From positions 1,736,001 to 1,800,000 of the forward strand of contig JAKULF010000001.1 in the NCBI GenBank assembly GCA_022661535.1: a stretch of 64,000 nucleotides of DNA. The letters run 5' to 3'. Of the stretch, positions 23,539-35,160 are shown piece by piece. The DNA comes from Eutypa lata (Eukaryota; Ascomycota; Sordariomycetes; Xylariales; Diatrypaceae). Position numbers and translations under genes: made by a program. A model generated the notes under the pieces. The model had not been told where the DNA came from. It made no database searches and saw only the letters and a list, made by a program, of their open reading frames with translations. Numbering within the stretch: position 1 is the stretch's first letter; each line of letters begins with the position of its first letter.

Positions 23539-26275
23539 ATGCTATTGCTAACAAACCACCTCCCTCTCTTCATCCCCCTCCTCCTCTCCACCAGCGCAAC
23601 AGCACAGCCCTACACCCCCGAGACATCCTACCCCTCACCGTGGAGCTCAGGGGGTCCAGGCGGCTGGGACGAAGCATACGCTCTCGCGCGCGAGTTCGTC
23701 AGCCAGCTCACGCTTCCCGAGAAGGTAAACCTAACGACGGGAACGGGCAACCAAGCGGACCTATGCACGGGCAACACGGGCTCGGTGCCCCGTCTGGGCT
23801 TCCGCCACATCTGTCTGCAGGACGGGCCCAACGGCGTGCGCTACACGGATCTGAACTCCATGTACGTATCGGGGATCACGGCCGCCGCGTCTTTCAGCCG
23901 TGATCTGTGGCGGAGGAGGGGCTACGCCCTCGGGGCCGAGTTCCGCGATAAGGGCATCGATGTCCAGCTCGGACCCGTGGTGGGGCCGCTCGGGCGCGAT
24001 CCCGCCGGCGGTCGCAATTGGGAGGGCTTCAGCCCCGATCCGTATCTGAGTGGTGTGGCTGTGGCGGAGACGGTGATCGGGACGCAGGATGCGGGTGTTG
24101 TTGCGAGTGTTAAGCATTATATCCTTAATGAGCAGGAGCATTTCCGGGGCGGGATTAGTTCGAATTTGGATGATAAGACGATGCATGAATTGTATCTCTG
24201 GTGAGTCACTCGGACGTCGAAGTAAATTTTAAAGGATGTGTGATTGATAAGTACCAAAGAACCTGCGAGAGCTGATAAGAGGATATGTAGGCCGTTTGCA
24301 GACTCTGTCAGAGCTGGAGTTGGGTCGGTTATGTGCTCGTATAATCGGATTAACGGCACATACGCCTGCGAGAGCTCGCAGGTGCTGAATTACCTCCTGA
24401 AGAATGAGCTATCCTTTCAGGGGTTCGGTAAGCTTAACTATGGGTTCCTCTCTACTCGTGTGACCACCCTTCCTCCTAACTTTATATAGTGGTGTCCGAC
24501 TGGGGCGCGCAGCATAGCGGCATATATAGCAGCCTTTCCGGACTCGACATGGCCATGCCTGGAGATGGTGTCCTCAATAAGTATGGAACTCACTGGGGAG
24601 GCGCTCTCACAGAAGCTGTACTCAATGGCACGATCCCACAATGGAGACTAGACGACATGGTCATCCGTGTCATGGCTGCATTCTATAAGGTCCGCCGCGA
24701 TGAGACTCGAGTAGACATCAACTATTCCTCATGGGTCAATACCACAACAGGATATCGGTACTTCGCCGCCAAAATGGGCAACACGACAGTGAATCAGCAT
24801 GTAGCGGTCCAGGGAGAACACGGAGAGTTGATTCGGGAGATCGGTGCTAAAGGAACGGTATTGCTAAAGAACGTAAACGATGCTCTTCCGTTGAAGAAAC
24901 CTTCGAGCATTTCTGTCATTGGAGAAGATGCTCAAGACAACCCAGATGGCCCAAATGCATGCGTGGATCGCATTTGCAATACCGGAACCCTAGCTGTAGG
25001 GTGGGGTTCGGCCACTGCGGAGTTCCCCTATTTGGTTGCACCTGCGACTGCTTTACAGAAACGCACCGAAGCTGACGGCACGGCATTCGCGAATGTGAAG
25101 AGTAACTGGGACCTCGCTGCTGCGCGAGCAGCTGCCAGTAATGCGTCGGTAGCCATCATATTTGCGAATTCAAATGCAGGAGAGGGCTACGACACCTTTG
25201 ATGGCAACTTCGGTGATCGTAAGAACCTCACTCTCTGGAATGGTGGCGACGAGCTTATAGCTGCCGTGACTTCCGTCAATCCAAACACAGTCGTTGTTAT
25301 CCATTCCGTGGGTCCTGTATTGATTGATCATATCAAAACGAACCCGAACGTGACGGCGATACTCTGGGCAGGGCTTCCGGGTCAGGAATCGGGGAATTCC
25401 CTCGTAGATGTATTGTATGGCGATGTGAACCCCCAGGGACGTACTCCGTTCACCTGGGGTAAGGCGTCTGGGGATTGGGGCATCACTACCCTAGTCAACT
25501 CGACGACTAACCTTCCCGATCAAGATTTCAGTGAGGGTGTGTTCATCGATTATCGCTACTTCGACCAGAAAGAGATCGAGCCTAGTTGGGAGTTTGGCTT
25601 TGGGCTAAGTTATACTATCTTCACGTACTCGTACTTAGAGATCAAGGCCACGAACACAACGGGCTACAAGCCAGGGTTAGGAGAGACACCGCCTGCACCG
25701 ACATTCGGGACTATAGACAAGAATGCAACGTCAGCTCTGACGCCTCCTAACTTCCAGAAGATCCCCAAGTTCATATACCCTTGGCTCAATAGCACGGATT
25801 TGCCCATATCTGGAAACATGAGTTTACCAGAAGGTAGCCAAGACGGCTCACCGCAACCGATGCTCCCTGCAGGAGGAGCTCCAGGTGGTAATCCGGGGCT
25901 TTACGAAACGGTGTTCACGGTTAGTGTGTCGATTAAGAACACAGGAGAATTACAAGGGACAGACATCCCTCAACTCGTAGGTCGAAATCTTCTAAAATGC
26001 TCTCCGGGATGGATTACTAATGTTATTGCACTACATAGTACCTTTCTCACGGAGGACCAAACGAGCCCAAGGTAGTACTCCGTGGCTTCGACGAGGTTGT
26101 CCTGGCGCCCGGTGAGGCGAAAGAGGTAACATTCAACCTAACACGCAGGGATATAAGTAACTGGGATCCGGCTTCTCAGAACTGGGTGGTGACGGAGTTT
26201 GAGAAAAAGGTATACGTCGGCGCTAGTTCGCGGGACTTCAAGCTGGAGGGCGTGCTTCCTATTACGTCTTTATAG
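23539..26275 (+). CDS. GH3 beta-glucosidase, secreted
   Basis: Four exons (23539-24200, 24291-24427, 24490-25976, 26039-26275) give 840 residues, close to the usual fungal GH3 beta-glucosidase length. A signal peptide covers about residues 1-22. The GH3 N-domain shows [28 protein letters not shown] and [14 protein letters not shown]. The catalytic nucleophile is Asp270 in [11 protein letters not shown]. The C-domain has [27 protein letters not shown] and GRTPFTW, and the fibronectin III-like end includes [21 protein letters not shown]. Many N-x-S/T sites fit secretion. The last exon is easy to miss: without the 62-nt intron at 25977-26038 the frame stops early. It hydrolyses cellobiose and short glucans, completing the work of endoglucanases and LPMOs. 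Confidence 0.93.
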
Positions 26276-27436
26276 GATTCGGTAACATGGGATATAGGTT
26301 TTTAGGTTGTTACCCTAGACATATTGATCAAGAAGCCCGTGGATCTTAGGATATATGGGTCGATTGGGGGAAGGGTAGCCTTTTCGGTATATGGGACTAT
26401 GAGCCGCCCTCCCTGGCGATCCATTCTCCAAATATACGCCATGTTGTTTCAAACTCTCAAAATGGGCAAGTATTACTGCTGTTTGCGGAAGTACGAAACC
26501 CGAATATATGATATTTATGACCAGGTTGAAGCCAAAGTGTACATCTAACATAGATGTTCATTTAAAAGAGGGGGCAGTAACTCGCATATAATTCATCGTG
26601 TCACGCCGTACCAAATCGCCGGTGTTCGATGTCTGCGTAAGTTCACTTTACAGACTATTAGGCACAATTGTGCGTGGTACTGCAGTGTTCAATTGAAACT
26701 TTACATGGCTGTAAGAACGCGTACAACAATGTGTCACCAAGGCCGAAGGTGACAGCCACGACCTCACCTACGGCCTCTGGCCTATAATCCGACCTATCTT
26801 TTACGCTTGTGTCAATATCCTTACCTTTCGAGGAGGTAAACACCAGAATGCGGCCTTACTACATAGATGCATATCTCTCCAACCGTGGATTACGTGGACA
26901 TGTCCCGATTAGTAGGAGTTCTCAAGTCTGCCTCAACTCGGATGACAGTCAGAGTAGGAGATGATACAGCGGCTCAATCTGAATCCGAAATCCAAACAAT
27001 ACCCCATAAGGCTCTCGGCAAAGACGATAACCGAGGCCCTTTTTGAATAGGCCAGTCGCATTCACGTATGCAGTAACTTAAGGATTGCCCCCAGGATTAC
27101 GTATGCACCAGATTACTGACCTCCTCTCGATTATCGACTCAGCGCGAACCGTTGACATAGGGCCGAAACCCCGTGGACGTAGACAACATCCTGGAAAGGG
27201 GGGACATAATCTGTCGTCTTAGACAATTACAAAATCTTCCGCTCCTGCCCATTGTCAGTTAATGAGGCAGAAGGAACAGGGCATACATGTCCAGGCTCGC
27301 AATCCAGTATATCGACGTATATTAGGAACCGGGAGCCTATGCCCACATCTCAACAACGCCAGACATATCTGAGTCGATTTTTCGTTCAAGCCAGCGTTAA
27401 CTTCCATCTTATAAAAGGAGTACTCACTTCATTCAA
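26276..27436. other. Intergenic, nothing recognised
   Basis: In these 1.16 kb after the GH3 gene, short ORFs on both strands (26315-26551 minus, 26324-26548 plus) overlap each other and show no motif. Confidence 0.5.
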
Positions 27437-27710
27437 ATGGGGCTCTCCACCGAAGCAATTATTGGGCTCGTGGGTATTGCACTTGCTTGGCCTGCTGCCG
27501 CACTTGCCTTGTGGAAAATAGCGCGACGAACGCGATTTTACCGTCAGTTATCAACCGTATAACAAGTGAAGGAGAATGATCACTAACTGTTCTCTCATTA
27601 CAGAGGAACATGCCACAACTCAGGCTGCTCCTGGATTCCCGAATGACTATATGGTAACAGGACAAGTCGATCTTCATGTTCGAAAGGTGGCGGGGAGATA
27701 TTACGTATAG
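27437..27710 (+). CDS. Small single-TM protein, spliced, function unknown
   Basis: Exon 1 (27437-27542) and exon 2 (27604-27710) give 70 residues. The intron of 61 nt has donor GTCAGT, branch-like CACTAAC and acceptor TTACAG, and the phase agrees. The product starts MGLSTEAI, then a hydrophobic helix (IGLVGIALAWPAAALALW, about residues 9-26), a basic stop-transfer KIARRTR and a short polar tail ending in YYV. No signal cleavage site is evident, so it is probably a membrane-anchored microprotein. It lies about 0.9 kb upstream of a Clr5-ankyrin gene on the same strand. From memory, similar STEAII-type single-helix proteins recur in ascomycetes near accessory genes, but no function is known to me. 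Confidence 0.6.
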
Positions 27711-28621
27711 CATCGAAGGCCGTCTTTCAAGCTAGAATGGATCATTAGCTTTCGTTTCGTCGGTTCTGGTTAATTATATGTCTTCCTGTTCTATCCTTCG
27801 CCATTTACATTAGCCCGATTTTATGGTGCTATTGTAAATTCCAGGGGTGTATATATTCCCCTCATGCTTCAACCCCCTTAAATTATGTGTAGGATGAGAA
27901 TGCATTGTGATAGTCTAGTGTATGGAATGCATCAACAATCAAGCACGCCTACTATTAATGCTTCAGTTCCGATTCGCCTATGCACCCATGATATCATCTG
28001 ATAATGTACTTTATATAAGTAAATTGCTTATGGTTGGTTGAGCCGATTGCGCCACCGCCGCACGACATTAACATGCACATTAATATTGATCGCCTTGATG
28101 CCTTGCACAGCACCGAAAAACAGCCTATTGCATTGGTAAGGCATCCCTAACTCTCCGACAGGACGCATCCTTTGGTAAAATCTGCATGCCATTGGACCTG
28201 CACATCCGGTTTAATCTCGCCAAGCAATCGGCGACAAAATCTGGTGTCAAAATCCTGAAGGACGAAATCTGTTGATGCAACCTTAGCCAAAGTCTGGTAC
28301 CTCGAAAGAAGGCAACCATGATCGGCAATCACATTCAAAATTTAGGCAGGCTATACAAATATGACAGCACGATGAGTGGCCTCTTTGGTGCAGCCTCATT
28401 CTCCTGTTGCTTCTAATAGCACATTTGAGGTATTCATATACGAAGTCTTTCCCGGTCATTCTTCCTCTTCTTTTGCCAATTTAATCTATTCATCTTGTGC
28501 ATTATCTAAAGTTTCGAGGCTTATAGTTAACTATTCCTTCCATACCCAACTTTGAACAATACATTCATCAAACTACTTTGACATATATAACTTCCATCTA
28601 TTGGTTCTCTCTCCAGTTATC
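27711..28621. other. Promoter region of Clr5-ankyrin gene
   Basis: These 0.9 kb hold no supported ORF. The overlapping minus-strand frames at 28125-28338 have no motif. Confidence 0.5.
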
Positions 28622-31600
28622 ATGGATTCACAGCGGCAACAATCACCAATTAACAAAGATGGCTGGGGTCTTCACAAGAATACCATACTGGAACTCTACT
28701 TGGATGATGACCTTACGCTTGGAAAACTATCTCATGCAATGGAGAGAAATCATGGGTTCATTGCAAGGTATGATGAAATTCGAAATGTGTTTCTCGCACA
28801 TCTAACAAGCAGCTTTTCTAGTACCTCGCAGTTCGAGCTACAGCTCAAAGAATGGGGTGCCCGCAAGAATCTGAAGATTCCCGAATGGCAGCTCATCCTA
28901 GACAGATTTGACAAGATTCCTCCGTCAACGCCGCGGCGGATCATGATTTCAGGCAGACCATGCACAGAGCAGAAAATAAAGCGGGCGCGGAAGAGCCTTA
29001 AGGATCAGGCCCGTCTTTTACCCCAGCGCGCTTCGAGGATTTCTACTAGGGGTAACGGTACACTTTCTAATGTCCCTCAAGCCTTTATTGAAACCGAAGG
29101 CCTAGATGGTGAATGGTCTTTGCATAATGAAGACATCAATGACGTTGAAGTATCGCGTCCAACGCCTAATAACAGCCTACAAGCTGCTCCCCTCGAAGAG
29201 GAGTTAGCATTGCCATCTCCTTCCACTTTCTTCTTGCAGGGTGCTCCTTCTGCTCAGGTTGAGCTATTTGATCCTGGTTTGCCTGCTACAGAGCTAGCAG
29301 GTTTGTCTAGGTCCACTAGTAGTCTCATACCTTTCAACCAAGCTGCATCGTTTGGCCTTGACATCTCACTAAATTCTGGGTCACTGTTCCCATCCAGTCC
29401 AAACTTTGACTGGAATATGCTCAATATGGAACCAGAACCAATGGCAGTCCATACACTTCCAAATCTCAGTTTTGTATCAAATTGGCTTGCCGATCTTCCG
29501 TCGGGGCGATTTGAGCTTGATTTACCACCGATCCATTCCAATTCATCAAATCCACCCTTCAACAGTGGTGGACAAAGTCTTGTACTTAGCCATCGTAACG
29601 AGGCCCAGGAGCTTCTTAGAGAAATCTATGAGAATGGCCAGCGCCCGCGAGAAGACAACCCCCAAAGCAACCAGAAAATGACAATCGCAGCAATGCGGAG
29701 ACTCGTTGACTTGTTTCCTAATGCAAACCAGCAAAACAAACATGATCATAATTCAGGGATGATATCAACAGAGGAAATATTCGAGACCAACTTTCATCGA
29801 CTTCTTCTTTATTCGATGGTGAATGGATGTGTTGGCCTAGAAGACGCTCCTATTGAATATATCGCAATATATCTCGGGAGATTTGAGAATATCTCTTTGG
29901 CTTTCTCGAGATTTCTACATACGTCCTCGGAGCATGCCGCCCAATCCTTCGCAGAAAAGCTCTTCCAAGCTGCGATTAAATCTTCGGAAAATCGAGTTTT
30001 GAGCGCGTTACTCGCCACACGTCACGTCAATGCTAACGATAATATTAGGCTGCTGGAGGGGACGACGCGTACGCCAATTGAGCATGCGATAAGTTGTGGC
30101 AATCCTCGAGGCGCGATTATCTTACTTCGAGCCGGAGCTAACCCCCATATTATGACAACCTCCATCAGGGCGGCACGCCGAGGACATGTGGACACGTTAC
30201 TACAGGGTGTGTTAAGTCATGCGTATGTCGATAAGCAGTGTATTTGTTCGAGATCCCTGCCATCCAGAGATTGGATTTGCCTCATGGACGAATTTATAAA
30301 GGCTGGAGTCAGAATAGACCTTGGCGACATTAGGTGGATGTTTCTTCTCAATCCTCACGACTGCATGGGACTGTACAAGCATACTCTTTCCCATTGCGTA
30401 TCTTTGCAACATCAAGATCTTATCAAGCATGGGTATCTCCGAATAATTGCCGAGGTACTCGAAGAGAGCCAAGCGATAAAGTTTATTCAGTCTATCGTGG
30501 CCCAGTGTGAGATCCTCCATGACAACGCATGCATACACCAACACAAACAGAGGCTAGATGACAGTCTGGTGGTGGCTGCAAGGAAGGGGCGATATGAAAT
30601 TGTTCGATTACTTTTTCCCTATGCATTTTTGCCTACCCGCATCCTATGCGCCTCGGTTCGAAGTGGTAGTGACCAGCTTATCAGCTATATCCTGTCGGCA
30701 AGGCCAAACATCAACGCAGTTGTTCCTTACAACATCCGTACTACCCTGGCAGATCATCACAGATATAACAAAGATCTCACTTCACCACTTGCAGAAGCTA
30801 TCCGGGCCGAGAACTGGGATCTTGTTCGTATCTTTGAAGAAGCAGGGGCATTGAACCTTTCACACAAGCCCATCCAAGCAGGAGTTGCCATTGAAGCGGC
30901 AGCGAAAGTTGGAAACTTTAGCTATGTTAAAGAGCTTTTAGCACGCTGCCCTTACCCATCGCCAATAAGTTTAAAATATGCACTTTACAGTGCTGTCAAG
31001 CTTAATTGTGATGATTTGGTTCTTGTGTTATTAGACGCAGGCGCTTCCTTCGCTGACGCCGAGTACTCCCTTAGTGATGATATATCATCCTCGCTATTAA
31101 TTTTCGCACTGGAACATAGAAATCCCTACATCGTTCGGGCACTTCTAAATGCAAATATGTGTGGTAGCGGGAATATGCAGGCCCTACAGACGGCGCTAGA
31201 ATGGGGAGACAAGTTAATAATCACGGATCTTCTATTGGCCTTCGATTTTCCGTCACGCTTAAAGGCAGCGCCCATGAAGTTGCAAATTCATCCGGTCCTT
31301 GATTCATCAAGTTTCAACAACCATCTTGAATCGTCCAGTAAAGATGAGTCGGTGACAGTTCATGAAGAAATCCTCAAAGACGACGACATGTTTGAATTTG
31401 TTCTAAACTCAAAACTAGGAACTCAAGCTTTACTCACAGAATACCTTATGATAGCCTTAAAGGATGACGACAGCCATATGTTTAAGCGATTACTTACCTT
31501 GGGAGCAGACGGTTCAGATGAGGGCGTTTGGATGACTGCTGCAAAATGGCGCCCAGAAATGCTGTCAATCCTGATGAAGAGGCCTCCTGACGGAAGAGAC

Positions 31601-32431
31601 ACACTAACTAAAGGAATGAGAACAAATATTCTACACGCAGCAATTATAAATGGCGCTTCCAGTGCTGTCAAGCTTCTTATCAATTCCAGAATAGTTGATT
31701 TGTTCGATACTGGCTTAGGTCATAACCGAGTGACTCCCTTGGGATCGGCTATCCGTATGGTTAGGTCGAACACTAACTGCGGTCTCGATATAGTTAAAAT
31801 GCTCCTTGATGCTGAGTGCGACCCTAACGGTATTGTGTCGTGGAAATCGTACGGCAACAATTCAATCACGGTCAACCAAACACCCTTATTAGAATCTATC
31901 GAGGCGGATGTGATAGATTTGGTCCAATTGCTAATAGAGCGAGAAGCAAGCGTCAACGGAGATGCTGTTTTGGGGGTGAGACGGACTCCATTGCAAAAGG
32001 AAGTGGAAATTGGGAATCTTGAGGTCGTCCGTCTTCTGCTTAAACGTGGTGCTGACGTCAATGCCAAACCGGCATATGCAAGAGGAGGCACAGCACTTCA
32101 GTTTGCTGCGCTCAAGGGCAATTGCAAACTAGCAGCCGAACTTATAGAAAGGGGGGCATATTTATACGCGCTGCCGTCAAAGTCTCACGGGCGATGGCCA
32201 CTTGTAGGAGCCGCAGAACACGGTCGTTTAGACATGATCAGCTTCCTCTGGAAGGCAAAGAACGAATTCATTTGTCTAGAGAAAGAATCAGGCTTCGAAG
32301 AAAAACACTGCCGAAGAGCAATGGATCTAGCTGTCAAGAACTGCCATTACGCATGCAAGAACTTGATTTCAGAACTATCTGGCTACTCTCATACGAAGGA
32401 GCCCGAGGAAACAGTTCTTGGTTACCCCTGA
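28622..32431 (+). CDS. Clr5-domain ankyrin-repeat protein, second paralogue
   Basis: Exons 28622-28767 and 28822-32431 give 1251 residues. The 54-nt intron (GTATGA...CTAAC...TTCTAG) is a multiple of three without stops, so the unspliced frame also stays open. Splicing restores a clean Clr5 domain, residues about 14-66, with GFIAS/TSQFELQLKEWGARKN. A Ser/Pro-rich, disordered region of about 350 residues follows. Ankyrin repeats run from about residue 465 to 1230, for example RTPIEHAISCGN, HAAIINGASSAVKLLI, TPLQKEVEIGNLEVVRLLL and TALQFAALKGNCKLAAELI. The last repeats (GAAEHGRLDMISFL) parallel the gene at 11260 (GAAEYGRLDMVQLL), so the two are paralogues. Role unknown; a nuclear or regulatory role is only inference from Clr5. 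Confidence 0.88.
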   Translation: MDSQRQQSPINKDGWGLHKNTILELYLDDDLTLGKLSHAMERNHGFIARYDEIRNVFLAHLTSSFSSTSQFELQLKEWGARKNLKIPEWQLILDRFDKIPPSTPRRIMISGRPCTEQKIKRARKSLKDQARLLPQRASRISTRGNGTLSNVPQAFIETEGLDGEWSLHNEDINDVEVSRPTPNNSLQAAPLEEELALPSPSTFFLQGAPSAQVELFDPGLPATELAGLSRSTSSLIPFNQAASFGLDISLNSGSLFPSSPNFDWNMLNMEPEPMAVHTLPNLSFVSNWLADLPSGRFELDLPPIHSNSSNPPFNSGGQSLVLSHRNEAQELLREIYENGQRPREDNPQSNQKMTIAAMRRLVDLFPNANQQNKHDHNSGMISTEEIFETNFHRLLLYSMVNGCVGLEDAPIEYIAIYLGRFENISLAFSRFLHTSSEHAAQSFAEKLFQAAIKSSENRVLSALLATRHVNANDNIRLLEGTTRTPIEHAISCGNPRGAIILLRAGANPHIMTTSIRAARRGHVDTLLQGVLSHAYVDKQCICSRSLPSRDWICLMDEFIKAGVRIDLGDIRWMFLLNPHDCMGLYKHTLSHCVSLQHQDLIKHGYLRIIAEVLEESQAIKFIQSIVAQCEILHDNACIHQHKQRLDDSLVVAARKGRYEIVRLLFPYAFLPTRILCASVRSGSDQLISYILSARPNINAVVPYNIRTTLADHHRYNKDLTSPLAEAIRAENWDLVRIFEEAGALNLSHKPIQAGVAIEAAAKVGNFSYVKELLARCPYPSPISLKYALYSAVKLNCDDLVLVLLDAGASFADAEYSLSDDISSSLLIFALEHRNPYIVRALLNANMCGSGNMQALQTALEWGDKLIITDLLLAFDFPSRLKAAPMKLQIHPVLDSSSFNNHLESSSKDESVTVHEEILKDDDMFEFVLNSKLGTQALLTEYLMIALKDDDSHMFKRLLTLGADGSDEGVWMTAAKWRPEMLSILMKRPPDGRDTLTKGMRTNILHAAIINGASSAVKLLINSRIVDLFDTGLGHNRVTPLGSAIRMVRSNTNCGLDIVKMLLDAECDPNGIVSWKSYGNNSITVNQTPLLESIEADVIDLVQLLIEREASVNGDAVLGVRRTPLQKEVEIGNLEVVRLLLKRGADVNAKPAYARGGTALQFAALKGNCKLAAELIERGAYLYALPSKSHGRWPLVGAAEHGRLDMISFLWKAKNEFICLEKESGFEEKHCRRAMDLAVKNCHYACKNLISELSGYSHTKEPEETVLGYP

Positions 32432-32737
32432 AACTTATGTGGGACCTCCTCACCTTGGCTCTATCTCTTATCCTCCCTTGCACAAACCTACATCTCAGTA
32501 TATAGTCCGAATGCGTCTTTTTAACAGTACATATTTTCTGGTTGGGTATAGAAATAGAGAAGCCACGACGTCAATCCTCTGGACCCTTATTCCATGTATC
32601 CGGCATTTCTCCGGGCTTGGTGGTGCATGAATGTGCTAGTAAACCCGTAAGCGCACGTGATGATGTACTTGAAAAAAAAGCTCTATAATTCATATAAGAA
32701 CGTATATACCACTATATCCTATTTATCTTGTTTCGAG
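32432..32737. other. Short intergenic region
   Basis: About 300 nt lie between the ankyrin gene and the HET gene. In-frame ATGs at 32660 and 32663 could extend the HET protein by 26 and 25 residues. Confidence 0.5.
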
Positions 32738-34939
32738 ATGGGGCTGTCTCCGTTGCGCGTAAGGATGTTACCTGGAATCTTCGAATACACACGTCTCGCA
32801 GATCCGCGAAACGACATCCGTTTGATGAAGCTTCGCTTCGATCGAGCCCCTAGGAGCGATTCAACCTTATCATGCGAGATCCACAACTTTAAACACAAGG
32901 AATGTCCTCCTTACTTTGCGCTCTCATACGCATGGGGCCAGGAAGAGTTTATGCTGTCAATTGTGGTTGGCAACACATCGACCCTCGCAACCAGCTCTAC
33001 CGTACATGACGTTCTGCGTACGCTAGTGACGGCTCGCGATGACAACTCGGATGCCGACGACGACGACGCTGCTAAGAGCAGTGAGGATGGTGACGCAAGC
33101 AAGGACCACTTCTGGATCTGGATTGACCAGATCTGCATCAACCAGAGAGACGCAGCCGAAAAGAGCCACCAGGTGCAGCGGATGAAAGCAATCTACAACC
33201 GAGCAGAGAAAGTGATCGCGTGGCTCGGACCGGAAGCGAACGACAGCACGCTCCTCTTAGAATACTTCCAGCAATGCGCGCAGGCGATCAGGGTACGCGA
33301 CCGCGACGCCGTCGTGCGGTTGAACTCCGACCCGCAGGCCGTGGCGATCCGGGACGCGGCATTTCACTATTTCTGTATGCGGGACTACTGGAAGCGGCTC
33401 TGGATCGTGCAGGAGTATGCTGTGGCACGGAGGCTGGAGATCCGGGTCGGGCCTGCGACGCTGGATGCGGAGGATCTTGATCTCTGCTTCGATACTTGGT
33501 ATGAGCTTGATCAGAATGGGGAGCTTTGGTCGTCTGAGCCGCAGGTGAGAAGTTTAGATGATGATAGCGATGATGACGATGCAGAAGAAGAGGACGAGGA
33601 CGAGGGTGAAGAAGAGGGCGAAGATGAGAACGAAGACGAAGAGGAGGAGGATGAGGAAGAAGAAGAAGACGACGACGAAGACGATTGGGAAACGAACTTC
33701 ACCGGGCTCTTCGAGTGTACATCGATAAGCTACGTAGAGGGCATTGTCACACGACGCTCCAAGTTCCAAGTTGGAGACTCAGAAGACCAAGACCTGCTCG
33801 AGGTTCTCAAGAACGGGCTCGTCCTAGAGGAGGACTACAACCACGTGTACACGAGCTTCCCACAAGACCGCGTCTTTGCCCTGCTAGGCCTAGCCTCAGA
33901 TGGGGTCCCTGGCTTACCGAACTACGAGTTGTCGTGTGAGGAGGTGTACGCCCGCACTGCGGTTGCTATGCTGCGCAGGTAAGCCCTTGAAACTCACTGG
34001 GTATAACTAGGGGGCTTTCATGGCGTTTCAAAAACGGTATTTGCTGACTCCCTAACGTTACACAGAGGTCGAATCGACATCCTGGCCTTCTCGCAGTTCC
34101 CGAGGAAACTCGACTCCGAGAAACTACCCACATGGGCCCCCGACTGGAGCATAGCGGTCCGCATGCCGCGAGGCGCCTGGATATGGGAGGATCCGGACTC
34201 ATACTTCCACTCATCGGGTCGGCTAGGGTCCGTGAACGGGCAGAGAGTCATAGTCAATGAGTCCAACACAACCATTGAGCTGCGCGGAGTGGTGGTAGAT
34301 TCGATCAGAAAGGTCGGTGCTGAGGTCTGGGACCCGAATTGGCTGGAACCTCTGGACGCCGCGGCCGCGATTCGGTTCCTCGATGAGATCAAGCAGTTCT
34401 GCGCGGAATCGGAACGGGTTCCTGAGGGACAGGAGGAATCCCATGCAGCTTCTGTCGCTGGCGCGGATGATGAGGGCTCGTTTGGTTGGCCTAGTATTAA
34501 GGAGAGTAGGGAGGCGCGGCGTAAAGTCTTTGAGGAGACGATGGTGGAGCTACAGGAGATGCTTGGTACTACCACGACGACGAAGACGTTAGCAGCAGTT
34601 ACCAAAACCCTCTCTATCGACCTCAGCAGCCATGGTCAAAACCAGAATGCAGCGCATAAGAAGGTCCCACTTGAGTATTCATCGAATATCCTGGAAGCGA
34701 TGCGGTGGTTTCATAGCCGTCGGTCGTTTATTTCGCATTCTGGATACGTCGGCACTGGACCCTTGAATGCTGCACCAGGCGACGTTGTCTGTGTGTTCTT
34801 GGGCGCTCACGTTCCGTATGTCATCCGAGCGTCGGGTGACGGGAGTTATACTTTGGTGGGCGATGCTTGGGTCAACGGTATTATGTGCGGCGAGGTCTTA
34901 TTGCAGAACCCTGTTGTTGAAAGTATTGTTCTTAAGTGA
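32738..34939 (+). CDS. HET-domain protein with acidic insertions, intact
   Basis: Two exons (32738-33978, 34066-34939) give 704 residues with a phase-2 intron of 87 nt. The HET motifs are PYFALSYAWGQ (about residue 60), FWIWIDQICINQRD (about 124) and YWKRLWIVQEYAVARR (about 215), then DRVFALLGLASDG. Two acidic stretches interrupt the fold: DADDDDAAKSSEDGDASKD between motifs 1 and 2, and a run of about 44 nearly all Asp/Glu residues at about 274-317. The C-terminus holds GTGPLNAAPGDVVCVFLGA and YTLVGDAWVNGIMCGE, a common HET tail also found in the broken gene at 2029. HET proteins mediate vegetative incompatibility and cell death after fusion of unlike hyphae. The ATG at 32738 gives the shortest family-like start; earlier ATGs are possible. 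Confidence 0.87.
33559..33687 (+). repeat. Purine-rich GAN-codon tract coding the acidic run
   Basis: The tract is nearly pure GAT/GAC/GAA/GAG triplets with two Gly codons, one Ala, one Ser and two Asn codons mixed in. It stays in frame, and the opposite strand is correspondingly CTT/CTC-rich. Such tracts expand by slippage and could vary in length between strains. Confidence 0.8.
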
Positions 34940-35160
34940 TGCAATATGGCAGGGAGGTTTAACTAGGGGTTTATGACATGCTGTGAAGAAATGGGTGGTG
35001 GGGTGAGTATATAGACAATATATAGCTACAAGGTAAAGCTGATCATCATCACATATATAGTACACGCATCCTTCAGCTAGAGAGAACAGGATATATCTTC
35101 ATTTCCACATCCACCAGGACACCTAGGAAGTCCTCGCACATCGCGCATCACTCCCAGTGC

